64,000 nucleotides of DNA from Aspidapion aeneum (Eukaryota > Arthropoda > Insecta > Coleoptera > Brentidae). The notes below the pieces were generated by a model, which worked only from the letters and a program-made list of their open reading frames with translations, ran no database searches and was not told the origin of the DNA. The position numbers and the translations under genes were made by a program. Shown piece by piece: positions 45,574 through 58,479 of this stretch; positions within the stretch are counted from its first letter, which is position 1, and the number at the start of each line of letters is the position of its first letter. The stretch spans positions 204,883,013 through 204,947,012 of the forward strand of contig OY755038.1 of the NCBI GenBank assembly GCA_963576565.1, given 5' to 3'.

Positions 45574-48500
45574 ATTAATTCTGTATACTTAAAAAGGGAC
45601 TTAAAATGATAAATTGTTTATGGATTGGAGAGAATTCAAAATAAAAACCCTTAATGGGATAGACATTGATTCCTTTTAAATGTCACAACGTGTATTGAAA
45701 TGGATGAAATGTTTGTATACTTTTTAATGCCAATTTATTATGCCTTTTCAAATCCTTTTTTGGATAAGAAAAGATTCAAAATATAGATCTAGGAGGTATT
45801 AAAATGTATTCATTCTGCATACTTAAAAGGGGATTTAAAAGGATAAGTAATTTTATTATTATTTTTTTTTTTGATTGCCACAAACTGTATTGAAATGGAT
45901 GGAATGTTTATATACTTTTTAATGCTAATTGCATACGCTTTTTGAAATCCTTTTTTTGGATAAGAGAGGATTAAAAATGTAGATCTCGAAGGTATTAAAA
46001 TGTATTCATTCGGTATTCTTGAAAGGGGATTCAAAAGGTTAAAGATTTTATGGATTAAAGGGGATTAAAAATAAAACCCCCTAATGACATAGAAATGGAT
46101 TCCTTTTTTTGGATAAGACAGGATTGAAAATGTAAATTTCGGAGGTATTAAAATGTATTTATTCTGTATACTTGGAAGAGGATTCAAAAGGATAATTATT
46201 TTATGGATTGAAGGGGATTAAAAAACCCTTAATGCTATAGAAATGGATTCTTTTTGAATGACACAAAGTGTATTGAAATGGATGGAATGTTTATATACTT
46301 TTTAATAACAACTTAATACGCCTTTTCAAATCCTTTTTTCGGATAAGAAAGAATTGAAAATGTGAATTTCGGAGGTATTAAAATGTTATAATTCTGTATA
46401 CTTAAAAGGGGACTTAAAAGGATAAATAGTTTATGGATTGAAGAGAATTCAAAATAACAACCCTTAATGGGATAGAAAGGGATTCCTTTTGAATGCCACA
46501 AAGTGTATTGAAATGGATGAAATGTATTCATTCTGTATACATGAAAGGGGATTCAAAAGGATAAAGATTTTATGGATTAAAGGGGATTAAAAATAAATCC
46601 CCTTAATGACATAGAAATGGATTCCTTTTGAATGCCAAAAAGTGTATTGAAATATATATATACGCCTTTTTAAATCCTTTTTTCGGATAAGAAAGAATTG
46701 AAAATGTGAATTTTGGAGGTATTAAAATGTATTAATTCTGTATACTTAAAAGGGGACTTAAAACGATAAATAGTTTATGGATTAAAGAGAATTTAAAATA
46801 ACAACCCAATAATAATGAAATAGAAATGGATTCCTTTTGAATGTCACAAAGTGTATTGAAATGGATGAAATGTTTGTATACTTTTTAATGCCAATTTAAT
46901 ACGCCTTTTTAAATCCTTTTTTTAGATAAGAATGGCTTGAAAATGTAGATCTAGGAGTTATTAAAATGTATTAATTCTGCTTACTTAAAAGGGAATTTAA
47001 AAGGATAAGTAAAAACATTTATGGATTGGAGGGGATTAAAAATAAAAACCCTTAATGAGATAGAAAGGGATTCCTTTTGAATGCCACAAAGTGTATTGAA
47101 ATGGATCAAATGTATACATTCTGTATACATGAAAGGGGATTCAAAAGGATAAAGATTTTATGGATTAAAGGGGATTAAATATAAAACCCCTTAATGACAT
47201 AGAAATGGATTCCTTTTGAATGCCAAAAAGTGTATTAAAATGGATGGAATATTTTTATACTTTTAATGACAATTTAATATGCTTTTTCAAAATTTTTGGA
47301 TAAGAAAGAATTGAAAATGTGAATTTCGGAGGTATTAAAATGTATTAATTCTGTATACTTAAAAAGGGACTTAAAAGGATAAATAGTTTATGGATTGGAG
47401 ATAATTCAAATTAAAAACCCTTAAAGTGTATTGAAATGGATGAAATGTTTGTATACTTTTTAATGCCAATTTAATACGCCTTTTCAAATCCTTTTTTTGG
47501 ATAAGAAAGGATTGAAAATGTAGATCTAGGAGGTATTAAAATGTTTTCTTTCTGCATACTTAAAAGGGGATTTAAAAGGATAAGTAGTTTATGGATCGGA
47601 GGGGATTAAAAATAAAAACCCTTAATGAGATAGAAGGGGATTCCTTTTGAATGCCACAAAGTGTATTGAAATGGATTAAATGTATACATTCTGTATACAT
47701 GAAAGGGGATTCAAAAGGATAGATTTTATGGATTAAAGGGGATTAAACATAAAATCCCTTAATAACATAGAAATGGATTCCTTTTGAATGCCAAAAAGTG
47801 TATTGAAATGGATGAAATGTTTGTATACTTTTTAATGCCAATTTAATACGCCTTTTCAAATCCTTTTTTTTGGATAAGAAAGGATTGAAAATGTAGATCT
47901 AGGAGGTATTAAAATGTATTCATTCTGCTTACTTAAAAGGGGATTTAAAAGGATAAGTAGTTTAGGGATTGTAGGGGATTCAAAATAAAAAGCCTTAATG
48001 AGATAGAAAGGGATTCCGTTTGAATGCCACAAAGTGTATTGAAATGGAATGTTTATATACTTTTTAATGCTAATTGCATACTTTTTTAAATCCTTTTTTT
48101 GGATAAGAAAGGTTTGAAAATGTAGATCTCGAAGGTATTAAAATGTATTCATTCTGTATTCTTGAAAGGGGATTTAAAAGGTTAAAGATTTTATGGATTA
48201 AAGGGGACTAAAAATAAATCCCCTTAATGACATAGAAATGGATTCCTTTTGAATGCCAAAAAGTGTATTGAAATGGATGGAATGTTTATATAATTTTTAA
48301 TGACAATTTAATTCGCCTTTTCAAATCCTTTTTTCGGATAAGAAAGAATTGAAAATGTGACTTTTGGAGGTATTAAAATGTATGAATTATGTATACTTAA
48401 AAGGGGACTTAAAAGGATAAATAGTTTATGGATTGAAGAGAATTCAAAATAACAACCCTTAATGGGATAGAAATGGATTCCTTTTGAATGTCACAAAGTG

Positions 48501-51500
48501 TATTGAAATGGATGAAATGTTTGTATACTTTTTAATGCCAATTTAATACGCCTTTTCAAATCCTTTTTTTGGATAAGAAAGGATTGAAAATGTAGATCTA
48601 GGAGGTATTAAAATGTATTCATTCTGCATACTTAAAAGGGGATTTAAAAGGATAAGTAGTTTATGGATTGCAGAGGATTAAAGATAAAAACCCTTACTGA
48701 GATAGAAAGGGATTCCTTTTGAATGCCACAAAGTGTATTGAAATGGATGGAATGTTTATATACTTTTTAATGCTAATTGCATACGCTTTTTAAAATCCTT
48801 TTTTTGGATAAGAAAGGATTGAAAATGTAGATCTCGAACGTATTAAAATGTATTCATTCTCTATTCTTGAAAGGGGATTCAAAAGGTTAAAGATTTTATG
48901 GATTAAAGGGGATTAAAAATAAATCCCCTTAATGACATAGAAATGGATTCCTTTTGAATGCCAAAAAGTGTATTGAAATGGATGGAATGTTTATATACTT
49001 TTTAATGACAATTTAATACGCCATTTCAAATCATTTTTTCGGATAAGAAAGAGTTGAAAATGTGAATTTTGGAGGTATTAAAATGTATTAAATCTGTATA
49101 CTTAAAAGGGGACTTAAAAGGATAAATAGTTTATGGATTGAAGAGAATTCAAAATAACAACCCTTAATGGGATAGAAATGGATTCCTTTTGAATTCCACA
49201 AAGTGTATTGAAATGGATGGAATGTTTATATACTTTTTAATGCTAATTGCATACGCTTTTTGAAATCCTTTTTTTGGATAAGAAAGGATTGAAAATGTAG
49301 ATCTCGAAGGTATTAAAATGTATTAATTCTCTATTCTTGAAAGGGGATTCAAAAGGTTAAAGATTTTATGGGTTAAAGGGGTTAAAAATAAATCCCCTTA
49401 ATGACATAGAAATGGATTCCTTTTGAATGCCAAAAAGTGTATTGATATGGATGGAATGTTTATATACTTTTTAATGACAATTTAATACGCCATTTCAAAT
49501 CCTTTTTTCGGATAAGAAAGAATTGAAAATGTGAATTTTGGAGGTATTAAAATGTATTAATTCTGTATACTTAAAAGGGGACTTAAAAGGATAAATAGTT
49601 TATGGATTGAAGAGAATGCAAAATAACAACCCATAATGGGATAGAAATGAATTCCTTTTGAATGCCAAAAAGTGTATTGAAATGGAATGTTCATATACTT
49701 TTTAATGCCAATTGCATACTTTTTTAAATCCTTTTTTTGGATAAGAAAGGATTGAAAATGTAGATCTCGAAGGTATTAAAATGTATTCATTCTGTATTCT
49801 TGAAAGGGGATTTAAAAGGTTAAAGATTTTATGGATTAAAGGGGACTAAAAATAAATCCCCTTAATGACATAGAAATGGATTCCTTTTGAATGCCAAAAA
49901 GTGTATTGAAATGGATGGAATGTTTATATACTTTTTAATGACAATTTAATTCGCCTTTTGAAATCCTTTTTTCGGATAAGAAAGAATTGAAAATGTGACT
50001 TTTGGAGGTATTAAAATGTATTAATTATATATACTTAAAAGGGGACTTAAAAGGATAAATAGTTTATGGATTGAAGAGAATTCAAAATAACGACCCTTAA
50101 TGGGATAGAAATGGATTCCTTTTGAATGTCACAAAGTATATTGAAATGGATGAAATGTTTGTATACTTTTTAATGCCAATTTAATACGCCTTTTCAAATC
50201 CTTTTTTTGGATAAAAAAGGATTGAAAATGTAGTTCTAGGAGGTATTAAAATGTATTCATTCTGCATACTTAAAAGGGGATTTAAAAGGTTAAAGATTTT
50301 ATGGATTAAAGGGGACTAAAAATAAATCCCCTTAATGACATAGAAATGGATTCCTTTTGAATGCCAAAAAGTGTATTGAAATGGAATGTTTATATACTTT
50401 TTAATGCCAATTGCATACTTTTTTAAATCCTTTTTTTGGATAAGAAAGGATTGAAAATGTAGATCTCGAAGGTATTAAAATGTATTCATTCTGTATTCTT
50501 GAAAGGGGATTTAAAAGGTTAAAGATTTTATGGATTAAAGGGGACTAAAAATAAATGCCCTTAATGACATAGAAATGGATTCCTTTTGAATGCCAAAAAG
50601 TGTATTGAAATGGATGGAATGTTTATATACTTTTTAATGACAATTTAATTCGCCTTTTCAAATCCTTTTTTCGGATAAGAAAGAATTGAAAATGTGACTT
50701 TTGGAGGTATTAAAATGTATTAATTATGTATACTTAAAAGGGGACTTAAAAGGATAAATAGTTTATGGATTGAAGAGAATTCAAATTAACAACCCTTAAT
50801 GGGATAGAAATGGATTCCTTTTGAATGTCACAAAGTGGATTGAAATGGATGAAATGTTTGTATACTTTTTAATGCCAATTTAATACGCCTTTTCAAATCC
50901 TTGTTTTGGATACGAAAGGATTGAAAATGTAGATCTAGGAGGTATTAAAATGTATTCATTCTCTATTCTTAAAAGGGGATTCAAAAGGTTAAAGATTTTA
51001 TGGATTAAAGGGGATTAAAAATAAATCCCCTTAATGACATAGAAATGGATTCCTTTTGAATGCCAAAAAGTGTATTGAAATGGATGGAATGTTTATATAC
51101 TTTTTAATGCTAATTGCATACGCTTTTTGAAATCCTTTTTTTGGATAAGAAAGGATTGAAAATGTAGATCTCGAAGGTATTAAAATGTATTCATTCTCTA
51201 TTCTTAAAAGGGGATTCAAAAGGTTAAGATTTTATGGATTAAAGGGGATTAAAAATAAATCCCCTTAATGACATAGAAATGGATTCCTTTTGAATGCCAA
51301 AAAGTGTATTGAAATGGATGGAATGTTTATATACTTTTTAATGACAATTTAATACGCCATTTCAAATCCTTTTTTTCAGATAAGAAAGAATTGAAAATGT
51401 GAATTTTGGAGGTATTAAAATGTATTAATTCTGTATACTTAAAAGGGGACTTAAAAGGATAAATAGTTTATGGATTGAAGAGAATTCAAAATAACAACCC

Positions 51501-52660
51501 TTAATGGGATAGAAATGGATTCCTTTTGAATGTCACAAAGTATATTGAAATGGATGAAATGTTTGTATACTTTTTAATGCCAATTTAATACGCCTTTTCA
51601 AATCCTTTTTTTGGATAAAGGATTGAAAATGTAGATCTAGGAGGTATTAAAATGTATTCATTCTGCATACCTAAAAGGGGATTTAAAAGGATAAGTAGTT
51701 TATGGATTGCAGGGAATTAAAAATAAAAACCCTTAATGAGATAGAAAGGGATTCCTTTTGAATGCCACAAAGTGTATTGAAATGGATGGAATGTTTATAT
51801 ACTTTTTAATGACAATTTAATTCGCCTTTTCAAATCCTTTTTTCGGATAAGAAAGAATTGAAAATGTGAATTTTGGAGGTATTAAAATGTATTAATTATG
51901 TATACTTAAAAGGGGACTTAAAAGGATAAATAGTTTACGGATTGAAGAGAATTCAAAATAACAACCCTTAATGGGATAGAAATGGATTCCTTTTGAATGT
52001 CACAAAGTGTATTGAAATGGATGAAATGTTTGTATACTTTTTAATGCCAATTTAATACGCCTTTTCAAATCCTTTTTTTGGATAGGAAAGGATTGAAAAT
52101 GTAGATCTAGGAGGTATTAAAATGTATTCATTCTCTATTCTTAAAAGGGGATTCAAAAGGTTAAAGATTTTATGGATTAAAGGGGATTAAAAATAAATCC
52201 CCTTAATGACATAGAAATGGATTCCTTTTGAATGCCACAAAGTGTATTGAAATGGATGGAATGTTTATATACTTTTTAATGCTAATTGCATACGCTTTTT
52301 GAAATCCTTTTTTTGGATAAGAAAGGATTGAAAATGTAGATCTTGAAGGTATTAAAATGTATTCATTCTCTATTCTTAAAAGGGGATTCAAAAGGTTAAA
52401 GATTTTATGGATTAAAGGGGATTAAAAATAAATCCCCTTAATGACATAGAAATGGATTCCTTTTGAATGCCAAAAAGTGTATTGAAATGGATTTACTTTG
52501 AATGCCAAAAAGTGTATACAAAAGGATAGAATGTTTCAAAATGGATTTATTTTGTATGCCAGGATCTGTATTGAAATGAATTAAAAATTTGTTATCCATT
52601 TTAATACTTAACACTTTCTATCCCCCAAAGGTCAGAAAAAGGATTTCAAAAAGCGGATAG
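45574..52660. repeat. 235-bp satellite array with three-unit higher order, right block
   Basis: About 30 units of roughly 235 bp carry GGATTCCTTTTGAATG (for example near 48241, 48475, 48710, 48945). Three unit types are told apart by text after TTTTTAATG: CCAATTTAATACGCC with GATCTAGGAGG, CTAATTGCATACG with GATCTCGAAGG, and ACAATTTAATACGCC with GTGAATTTTGGAGG. From 48.2 kb they mostly follow one another in a fixed order, giving a ~705-bp higher-order repeat with occasional dropped units. No gene lies in it. Confidence 0.9.
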
Positions 52661-52734
52661 AAAATGGATTCATTTTTTTTTATCCCTTTTTATCCATTTT
52701 TTTTTATAGGGTATATGTGTGAGCTAAAATAACG

Positions 52735-52954
52735 ACTTGTATATCTGAAAAATAATATTTTATAAGAATATACTAAAAAATAGTAGGAAAATTGTCTTAG
52801 TTTTCAAAAAATTAAAAAAATATTAGTTGTTCATATCATATCTAACTTTTGTTTATAAAAATCAGCTGGACCATCAGTGACGTGAAAATTCGACATATAT
52901 TTAAAAGATCCGAACACCGGTCTATTCCATCCACCGTAGGCCTGCCTACCCCCG
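52735..52954 (-). repeat. Right terminal inverted arm of the giant composite
   Basis: This is the inverted partner of 14691-14945, ending in CTACCCCCG. It lacks the insertions found just inside the left arm, so it shows the older arrangement AACGAC ... GTGTGAGCT next to ATACCC. Confidence 0.7.
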
Positions 52955-53220
52955 ACGCGACGTCGACGTATAAATAATCTCTTGATTATAAGTACTCACC
53001 AAAAATAAATATCATTACCTACTTACCATTTTTAGTGATATTGGTTCAAGTTGAGGTATGAATGAAATTTTTTGCGTCACAAGTATCTCTAAATTTGAAA
53101 TAAGTAAGCAAAATCCATGGTGGGTTCGAATGCCATTGGGTCGATGCAGGAGTCGGGTATTGCAGAAATGTATAGGCTTTCCCTTTACTTAAGCGAGTGT
53201 TACTTTACTCCTACGTATAT

Positions 53221-53500
53221 AGTCCCTGTATGTTGTCATATTTGGATATATTAATGGCGCGGTATTTCCTTTTGGTGTACAGGTTAGGGAAAATACCAGG
53301 AAATACTTGGAAAGTACTGGGAAATATACTAGGAAATACCATTGAAAATACTAGGGGGGGGGGAAATACTAGGAAATACCATTGTTTGGGAGATACTAGG
53401 AAATACCATTGAAATTTGAGGAACTACCGTAGGTATTATACTGTAGGTATTTCCTTTTGGTGTACAAAAATCGGCGATCGAGCCACCCCTCGCTCTAGTC
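53221..53500 (+). repeat. Element fragment with a AAATACYAGG minisatellite
   Basis: AGTCCCTGTATGTTG and ATATTTGGATATA repeat the arm of the palindrome at 3064-3134, and TCGGCGATCG near 53468 also occurs near 3230, so both loci carry pieces of one family. Between two direct copies of GGTATTTCCTTTTGGTGTAC (53261 and 53446) lies an irregular minisatellite of AAATACTAGG / AAATACCATTG units. Confidence 0.6.
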
Positions 53501-53790
53501 CTACGAAGTCTTCGTCATGTAGTGACCTTATTTGTTTATGCGGGTAACTAAGCAGACTTAGTTAGACTTGATCATTTGTAATATCCGTTTTGGTATAGAT
53601 TTTTTTGTCGACAGTGCGGTTATTTGACGTTTGGTTCGCAAGAAATCAAAACAGAGAAAGAAAGAGAGAGAAAGATGATTGGTGCACAGGTAGAATATAA
53701 ATAACTTGGGTTCGGTTTGTAGCCTATGGTTATTTTAAATTTTCAAAATAAAATAGTTTACTATGGTTAAAACAGAACTAAATTATCTAT
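53501..53790. other. Spacer with no recognised gene
   Basis: A short GAAAGA/GAGA-rich tract near 53650-53675 is the only feature noted. Confidence 0.4.
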
Positions 53791-53799
53791 CTATTTAGG

Positions 53800-55470
53800 C
53801 ACTCCTCCCTATCTGTCGTCGTGTTCACCCATCTAGATCCCGCATGTTTCTTCAAATCGTCCGCCCATTTCATGGGGTCTTCCCCTACCTTGTTTATTTT
53901 CCCAAGGTTTCCAGTCTACAATATACTTGTTCCATCGATCTTCTTTATGTCTGATATTATGAACGGGAAATTTCCATTTTAATTTTTCTACTTCTCCTCT
54001 GACATTTCATACTTTTGTTTTATTTTCAATCCATTAATTCCTTTATATGATTTTGTAAGTTTCCAGATCCGTAGGTAAGTATAGTGAGGGTACATTGGTT
54101 ATACACTTTCGTTTTGTTTTTGTGCTGAGGATAATTTCATTTTTTAATATGTAGCTTAATTTACCAAATGCGGCACAGGCCAATCTTACTCTTGTCTTGA
54201 TTTTAGCTGTTTGGTTTTCTTTTTTAGTTTAATAATTTGTCCCAGATATACAGATTGCTCTACTTGTTCTATGTTTTCTTGGTTTATAGTGATCGTAATA
54301 TCTTTATCTGTGTTTTTCATGAATTTAGTTTAAGTGTAGTTTGTACTCAAGCCTATATTTTTAGCTGCTGAATCCAGTTCTTCAAGCATTTTTATCAGTT
54401 CTTTTTTCTTGTCTGTTATTAGGGCGTTATCATCAGCATTTTAGGTGGTTCAAGTATTGTATGCTTACTTTGATGCCTATTTCTTCCCAATCTATGTTTT
54501 TAAAAACTTCTTATAGGGCCTCGTTAAATAGTACAGGGGATATTGTGTCACCCCAACTAATACCTCTTCTTATGCAAATTGGCTTGGTTCCTTTGTGGAT
54601 TTTGATTAATGTTGTTGCTTCGCTATACATATTGGCTACTAAACCCGGATATATGTGGTCTATTCGGCTATTAATTAAAGATGCTTTTACTGCCCAGTGC
54701 ACAATGCTTTCGAAATCTTTTTCACAGTCTATAAACGCAATATATAATGAAGTGATGTATTCGTTGGCTCGTTCTATTAGGATTTTAATGGTTAACTGTA
54801 CTAAAACCTTTTCTACAGCCTGCTTGTTCTTGTGATTGATAATTGTCAAATTTTGTTGTTAGTATATCTGTTAATATTTTTATGAAAATCTCATAAATTA
54901 TATAAATGAGTGTTATAGGTCGATAAAAATTTAGTTCTGCTCTATCGCCTTTCTTGTAAAGAATAATAATTATGGAATTTTTCCGGTTGTTTGGGATAAT
55001 TTTTTCTTTTAGTGTTTTATTCAGAAGAATTTGAAGGGTATTAACTACAGCTTTACCACCGTACTTGAGCATTTTTGCTGTTACTTCATCTTTTCCAGGT
55101 GATTTCTCATTTTTCATTTTCTTTAATGCTCTCTGTATTTCACCCTTACTTATCTCAAGTTTTAGCTCTCAGTTTATGTTCTTTATATTTTTTGTGAGTT
55201 TCTTCATTACTTCCAGCGATTGTTCCCTTTTCGTTTGGTATAATTCTGTATAGAATAGTTGTGTGATATTTATATTCTCTTTGATGTTAGTTTCTATGCC
55301 GTTCATATCCTTGATTTAAATTATTTCATATCTACCTAGAGTCGACCTTAGACATTTTATATTTCTCTTATTTTCTATAACTCTTCCAACTTTTATTTCT
55401 TGGCTCTTTCATTATATTTTCTTTTATCATTTTTCCTATAGTTTTATTTATTTCTGTATATTCTATTAAT
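53800..55470 (-). pseudogene. Decayed RTE-like LINE reverse transcriptase
   Basis: On the minus strand the frame near 55117-54785 shows the start of a non-LTR reverse transcriptase (SPGKDEVTAKMLKYGG, then a LYKKGD ... YRPITL motif and EQAGCRKG). The frame near 54849-54511 continues with FIDCEKDFES and GTKPICIRRGISWGDTISP. The catalytic segment near 54440 reads ADDN, but two bases are missing just before it. Further down come LGLSTN-like text and a GRGRPHEMGG motif near 53870, typical of the C-terminal end of RTE-like elements. Several frameshifts and stops break it; the endonuclease end is missing, as expected for 5' truncation. It cannot encode a working enzyme. Confidence 0.8.
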
Positions 55471-55727
55471 ATTTCTTCTTTCTTCAGGTTCCGCCTTTTT
55501 TCCAACAGTTTACTTATATTTTTTTTATTAATTATTATTTTATTTTCTCTCCTTAGATAAAATTAATACCTTAACTTAAATAAGCTCCAATAAAAAGGAG
55601 TTTTAGTACCTAATCTTATTGCTTTTTAAACGTGTTTTAAGGTACTTACCTACTCAATTATCTATTTGGAATTGTTAGATTTAATGTGATTAGAGTACCT
55701 TGTTTAAAAGAACCTACATTTATAACC

Positions 55728-56690
55728 TGTTTAAAAGGCTTAAAGAATGGATTGTTAACATCAAAGTCTGATGGCGCCACTCGGTCCGAAATGGTGTGGA
55801 ATGAAATAGAAACTCCACAAATCACAATTGCACACGTCCTTCGTACGTCAAAACTCTGTCCATGAGTTTGCAGCGTTCGACAGAAGCGCTTAAACATAGG
55901 TGACGTTCAAATGTCATGTGTCAAATAGCATTAACCGTCGATCGGTCATTTTGGGCAAGACCAAAAACTATTTAATAATGACAAACTATATTTTCCCCTT
56001 AAAAAAAAAGCTTAAAGAATGGATCATCAACATTAGAGTTTGATGGCGCCACCCGGTCCGAAATAACGTGAAATGTAATAGAAACTAGACAAATCACCAT
56101 TGCGCACGTTCTTCGCACGTCAAAACTCTGTCATGAGTTTATGGCGTTCCACAGAAGCGCTTAATAGTTATTTAAACAACAAGGTTTGAAAACCACTCTT
56201 TGTACACGATCGAGACAGTTTGGTAGACCGAGCCGAAGGCGAGGTCTACAAGTCGAGGGAGTGTGCAAAGAGGTTTTCAAATGTGTTTTTTACAATATTT
56301 TTTATACGACTGCTAATAAAGAAAGAAAAATCAAATTTTAATTTAACTTGTTTTTATTTCCGACATTTTTACAACAAAACTTTAAAAATTCAACAATTTT
56401 TTGACGTATCTAACACAACAAAAATCACAATGACGGGAGACCCGTATGCAGAAATGACATAAGCATGTGCAAAACGTTTTGCACACAGCGTGCGCAAAAT
56501 GCCATTTTCAGATCGTGTTCTCCGTGCGCAAAACCCCCTTTTACAAGACAGTCGTATAAAAATATGTGTAACGTTCAAATGTCATTTATCAAATAGCATT
56601 AACCGTCGATCGGTCGTTTTGGGCAAGACCAAAAACTATCTGGTGATGACAAACGAAATTTTCCTCTCAAAATAACCTTTTATGCTTTTG
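55728..56690. repeat. Tandem duplication of ~275 bp, second copy interrupted
   Basis: GGCTTAAAGAATGGAT, TGATGGCGCCACYCGGTCCG, CGTCAAAACTCTGTC and ACAGAAGCGCTTAA recur in order at 55728-55890 and 56007-56165. The rest of the unit (GTTCAAATGTCAT, AGCATTAACCGTCGATCGGT, GGGCAAGACCAAAAACTAT) follows directly in copy one but only at 56571-56640 in copy two, so about 405 bp was inserted there. The unit is not recognised. Confidence 0.75.
56163..56570. mobile_element. Insertion in the second tandem copy, with an inverted-repeat pair
   Basis: The inserted stretch has an imperfect 22-bp inverted pair, TTTTTTATACGACTG (about 56298-56312) and CAGTCGTATAAAAATATG (56549 on). It ends directly where the interrupted repeat resumes. 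The left part (GTTTGAAAACCACTCTTTGT with AAAGAGGTTTTCAAA) forms another inverted pair. Family unknown. Confidence 0.5.
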
Positions 56691-57132
56691 TCAACATTGA
56701 ATTTAATGCTTTTAACTGAAACTTGACTCAAGATTCTTGTTGCATTGCAAGCGTACCTACCGAACAATTTTATTCTAACAATCTTTTACTTTTCCATCGA
56801 ATTCGACTTTTATTTCCTACGTGGGCTGCTCTTTACATTTTATTTTATATTTAAATAACAATAACAAACTAACGAGATATAAAAATACACAAATGTTATT
56901 TTTGTGTAGACAAATAAAATCCTCCCTAATTACTTTCCGCAGAGAGCGATGTGTATATTTTTTGTGTTGTTATTTTTATTTGCAAAAACTGCTCGGTGCA
57001 ACGAATTTTGTTTTAATTTATATAGCAGTGTATGCACGCGTAACAAAAATACCCAGTGGTGGAACTGAAAAAATAAAGACAAAATTTCGGCGTAAATATT
57101 ATTGTTAGCATTTTTTTAAAACATATAAGTGT
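56691..57132. other. AT-rich spacer with no recognised gene
   Basis: A 95-codon plus-strand frame at 56821-57108 is not recognised and has a composition like its surroundings. Confidence 0.4.
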
Positions 57133-57140
57133 TACTTTAG

Positions 57141-58471
57141 CAGTGGCGGCGCGTGATAAAAAGCTTTGGGGGTGCACACAAAAAAATAAAAATAAAAATT
57201 GCGGCGCAGGCGAAAATCTTTTTTCAGTGCCACGCTAACTTCTTGGGCCTTTGAGTGGGCCGTCATATCATATAATTTGGAGCAAATAATTACAAAATTA
57301 GATATTTAGTTAGATATTAGTTACCTACCTATTATTATATTTTTAATAAATAAATAATAAATTATCACACCTATTTTATTTTCTCCTCTAATGGCAAAGA
57401 TGAAAATTTATTTAAATATTGCACGCTAATGCTATCAGAATTAGAAACTTCCGCCATTGTCAAAATTCCCCAGATTAATAAATCTAGATTTTCGTAACAA
57501 AACAAAAATTGTGTGTGCTTAAGACCACACGGCAGAAGTGTAAACTGCAACAAGGCGAAATTAATAATACTGGCCCATAACATATTCTGCAAAGCGGACC
57601 GAACCGAACTCTTCTGTGTACTGGCCTTTATCTGCATTATCATATTGCTCGCTATATGTTTCTCACAGTTAGTCGACTCGAGCCGATGTCACCCGAATGA
57701 GCGTTACATAGCCAAGCCTGACGGCTCAGTTGAATTCAGTACCCACAAAAACTGCTAAACGCGCCTAAAGAAGTTTACACTTCAAAAACTACAAACATGT
57801 AAAACATCAATATTTTTATTTTTTGCATACTTAGTACGTGCTTAGTACTTAAAATTTCAACTCTACTCAGTATTTATTGGATTTACCGATAATATAATGA
57901 TTACTTAGTACCGAATACAAAATATCTGGTACTCGAATAGGAAGTATCAGTATCTACTCGATCCTGGGAAAATTAATCGTTGCACACACAACTACGAAGT
58001 GCACGAATTAAAAGTGCCGGTGATCTGTTCTAACATGCGGCGCGAACCGACGACGCAGGGGTCATCACGGGGGTGAGGGCGGCATTGAGGCTGGTCTTTG
58101 TATACGCGCCGTGCAGAAGGAGGGTTCAGATTCTATGTACTGTAAATTCTATTGGGACATGTCGTCCCTTCTTTCTATATTTCGTAATTAGCATGCGACA
58201 TAAGATCTAGGGTGCATAGAATTAGGTTCCAGTAAATAAAAGCGTTGTTTGCATATACGTAGTCTTCCGTATATGGTTGTTTGATGGAGAGTTTGAACAC
58301 GAATACAAACACATACATCAGGTATTAATTCCTAGATTATATTCCAGTCTTTAGTGAATTTCTTTTGGGATAATTATGAATTAAATTAAGGAATGATCAA
58401 AGTTTAATATTTTTGTAAGTAAAATTTGGGAGTGCACGTGCACATGTGCACTTATGGAGAAACCGCCACTG
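57141..58471. mobile_element. hAT element, 1331 bp, probably non-autonomous
   Basis: The ends are CAGTGGCGG and CCGCCACTG, with GTGCAC motifs just inside both. The flanks TACTTTAG (57133-57140) and TACTTTAT (58472-58479) form an 8-bp duplication with one mismatch, the hAT hallmark. A minus-strand frame of about 90 codons (57643-57371) ends SSLPLEEKIK; it might be a remnant transposase N-terminus but I cannot confirm this. No RT, DDE or dimerisation motif is seen, and at 1.3 kb it is too short for a full hAT transposase. Confidence 0.8.
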
Positions 58472-58479
58472 TACTTTAT

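Larger units (their letters stand above)
14691..52954. mobile_element. Giant inverted-arm (foldback-like) composite, about 38 kb including nested insertions
   Basis: The two ends are clearly homologous in inverted orientation. The left end reads CGGGGG, GGATAGAATAGACCGGTGTT, GGTCCAGCTGATTTTT, GAAAACTAAG; the right end read backwards gives the same blocks in the same order. Just inside both ends the text AGCTCACAC ... ACCCTATAAAAAA appears again in mirror image, followed by a satellite array on each side. Removing the 16.25-kb LTR element and the 2.4-kb TIR element leaves roughly 20 kb. The layout (TIR, tandem arm, core, tandem arm, TIR) copies that of the foldback at 7815-11683. No transposase and no clear target duplication were found. 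An alternative is that two solo elements inserted in opposite directions around a satellite block. Confidence 0.55.

Noticed and set aside
46000..52480. Minus-strand frames of about 60-75 codons (NPLLRIENEYILIPSRS-type) in the right satellite
   Set aside because: They recur only because the 235-bp unit recurs; they have no independent support.
14691..52954. The giant structure as a Maverick/Polinton or a giant-virus insertion
   Set aside because: Inverted ends and large size would fit, but there is no DNA polymerase B, ATPase, protease, integrase or capsid frame outside the nested LTR element; the interior is satellite.
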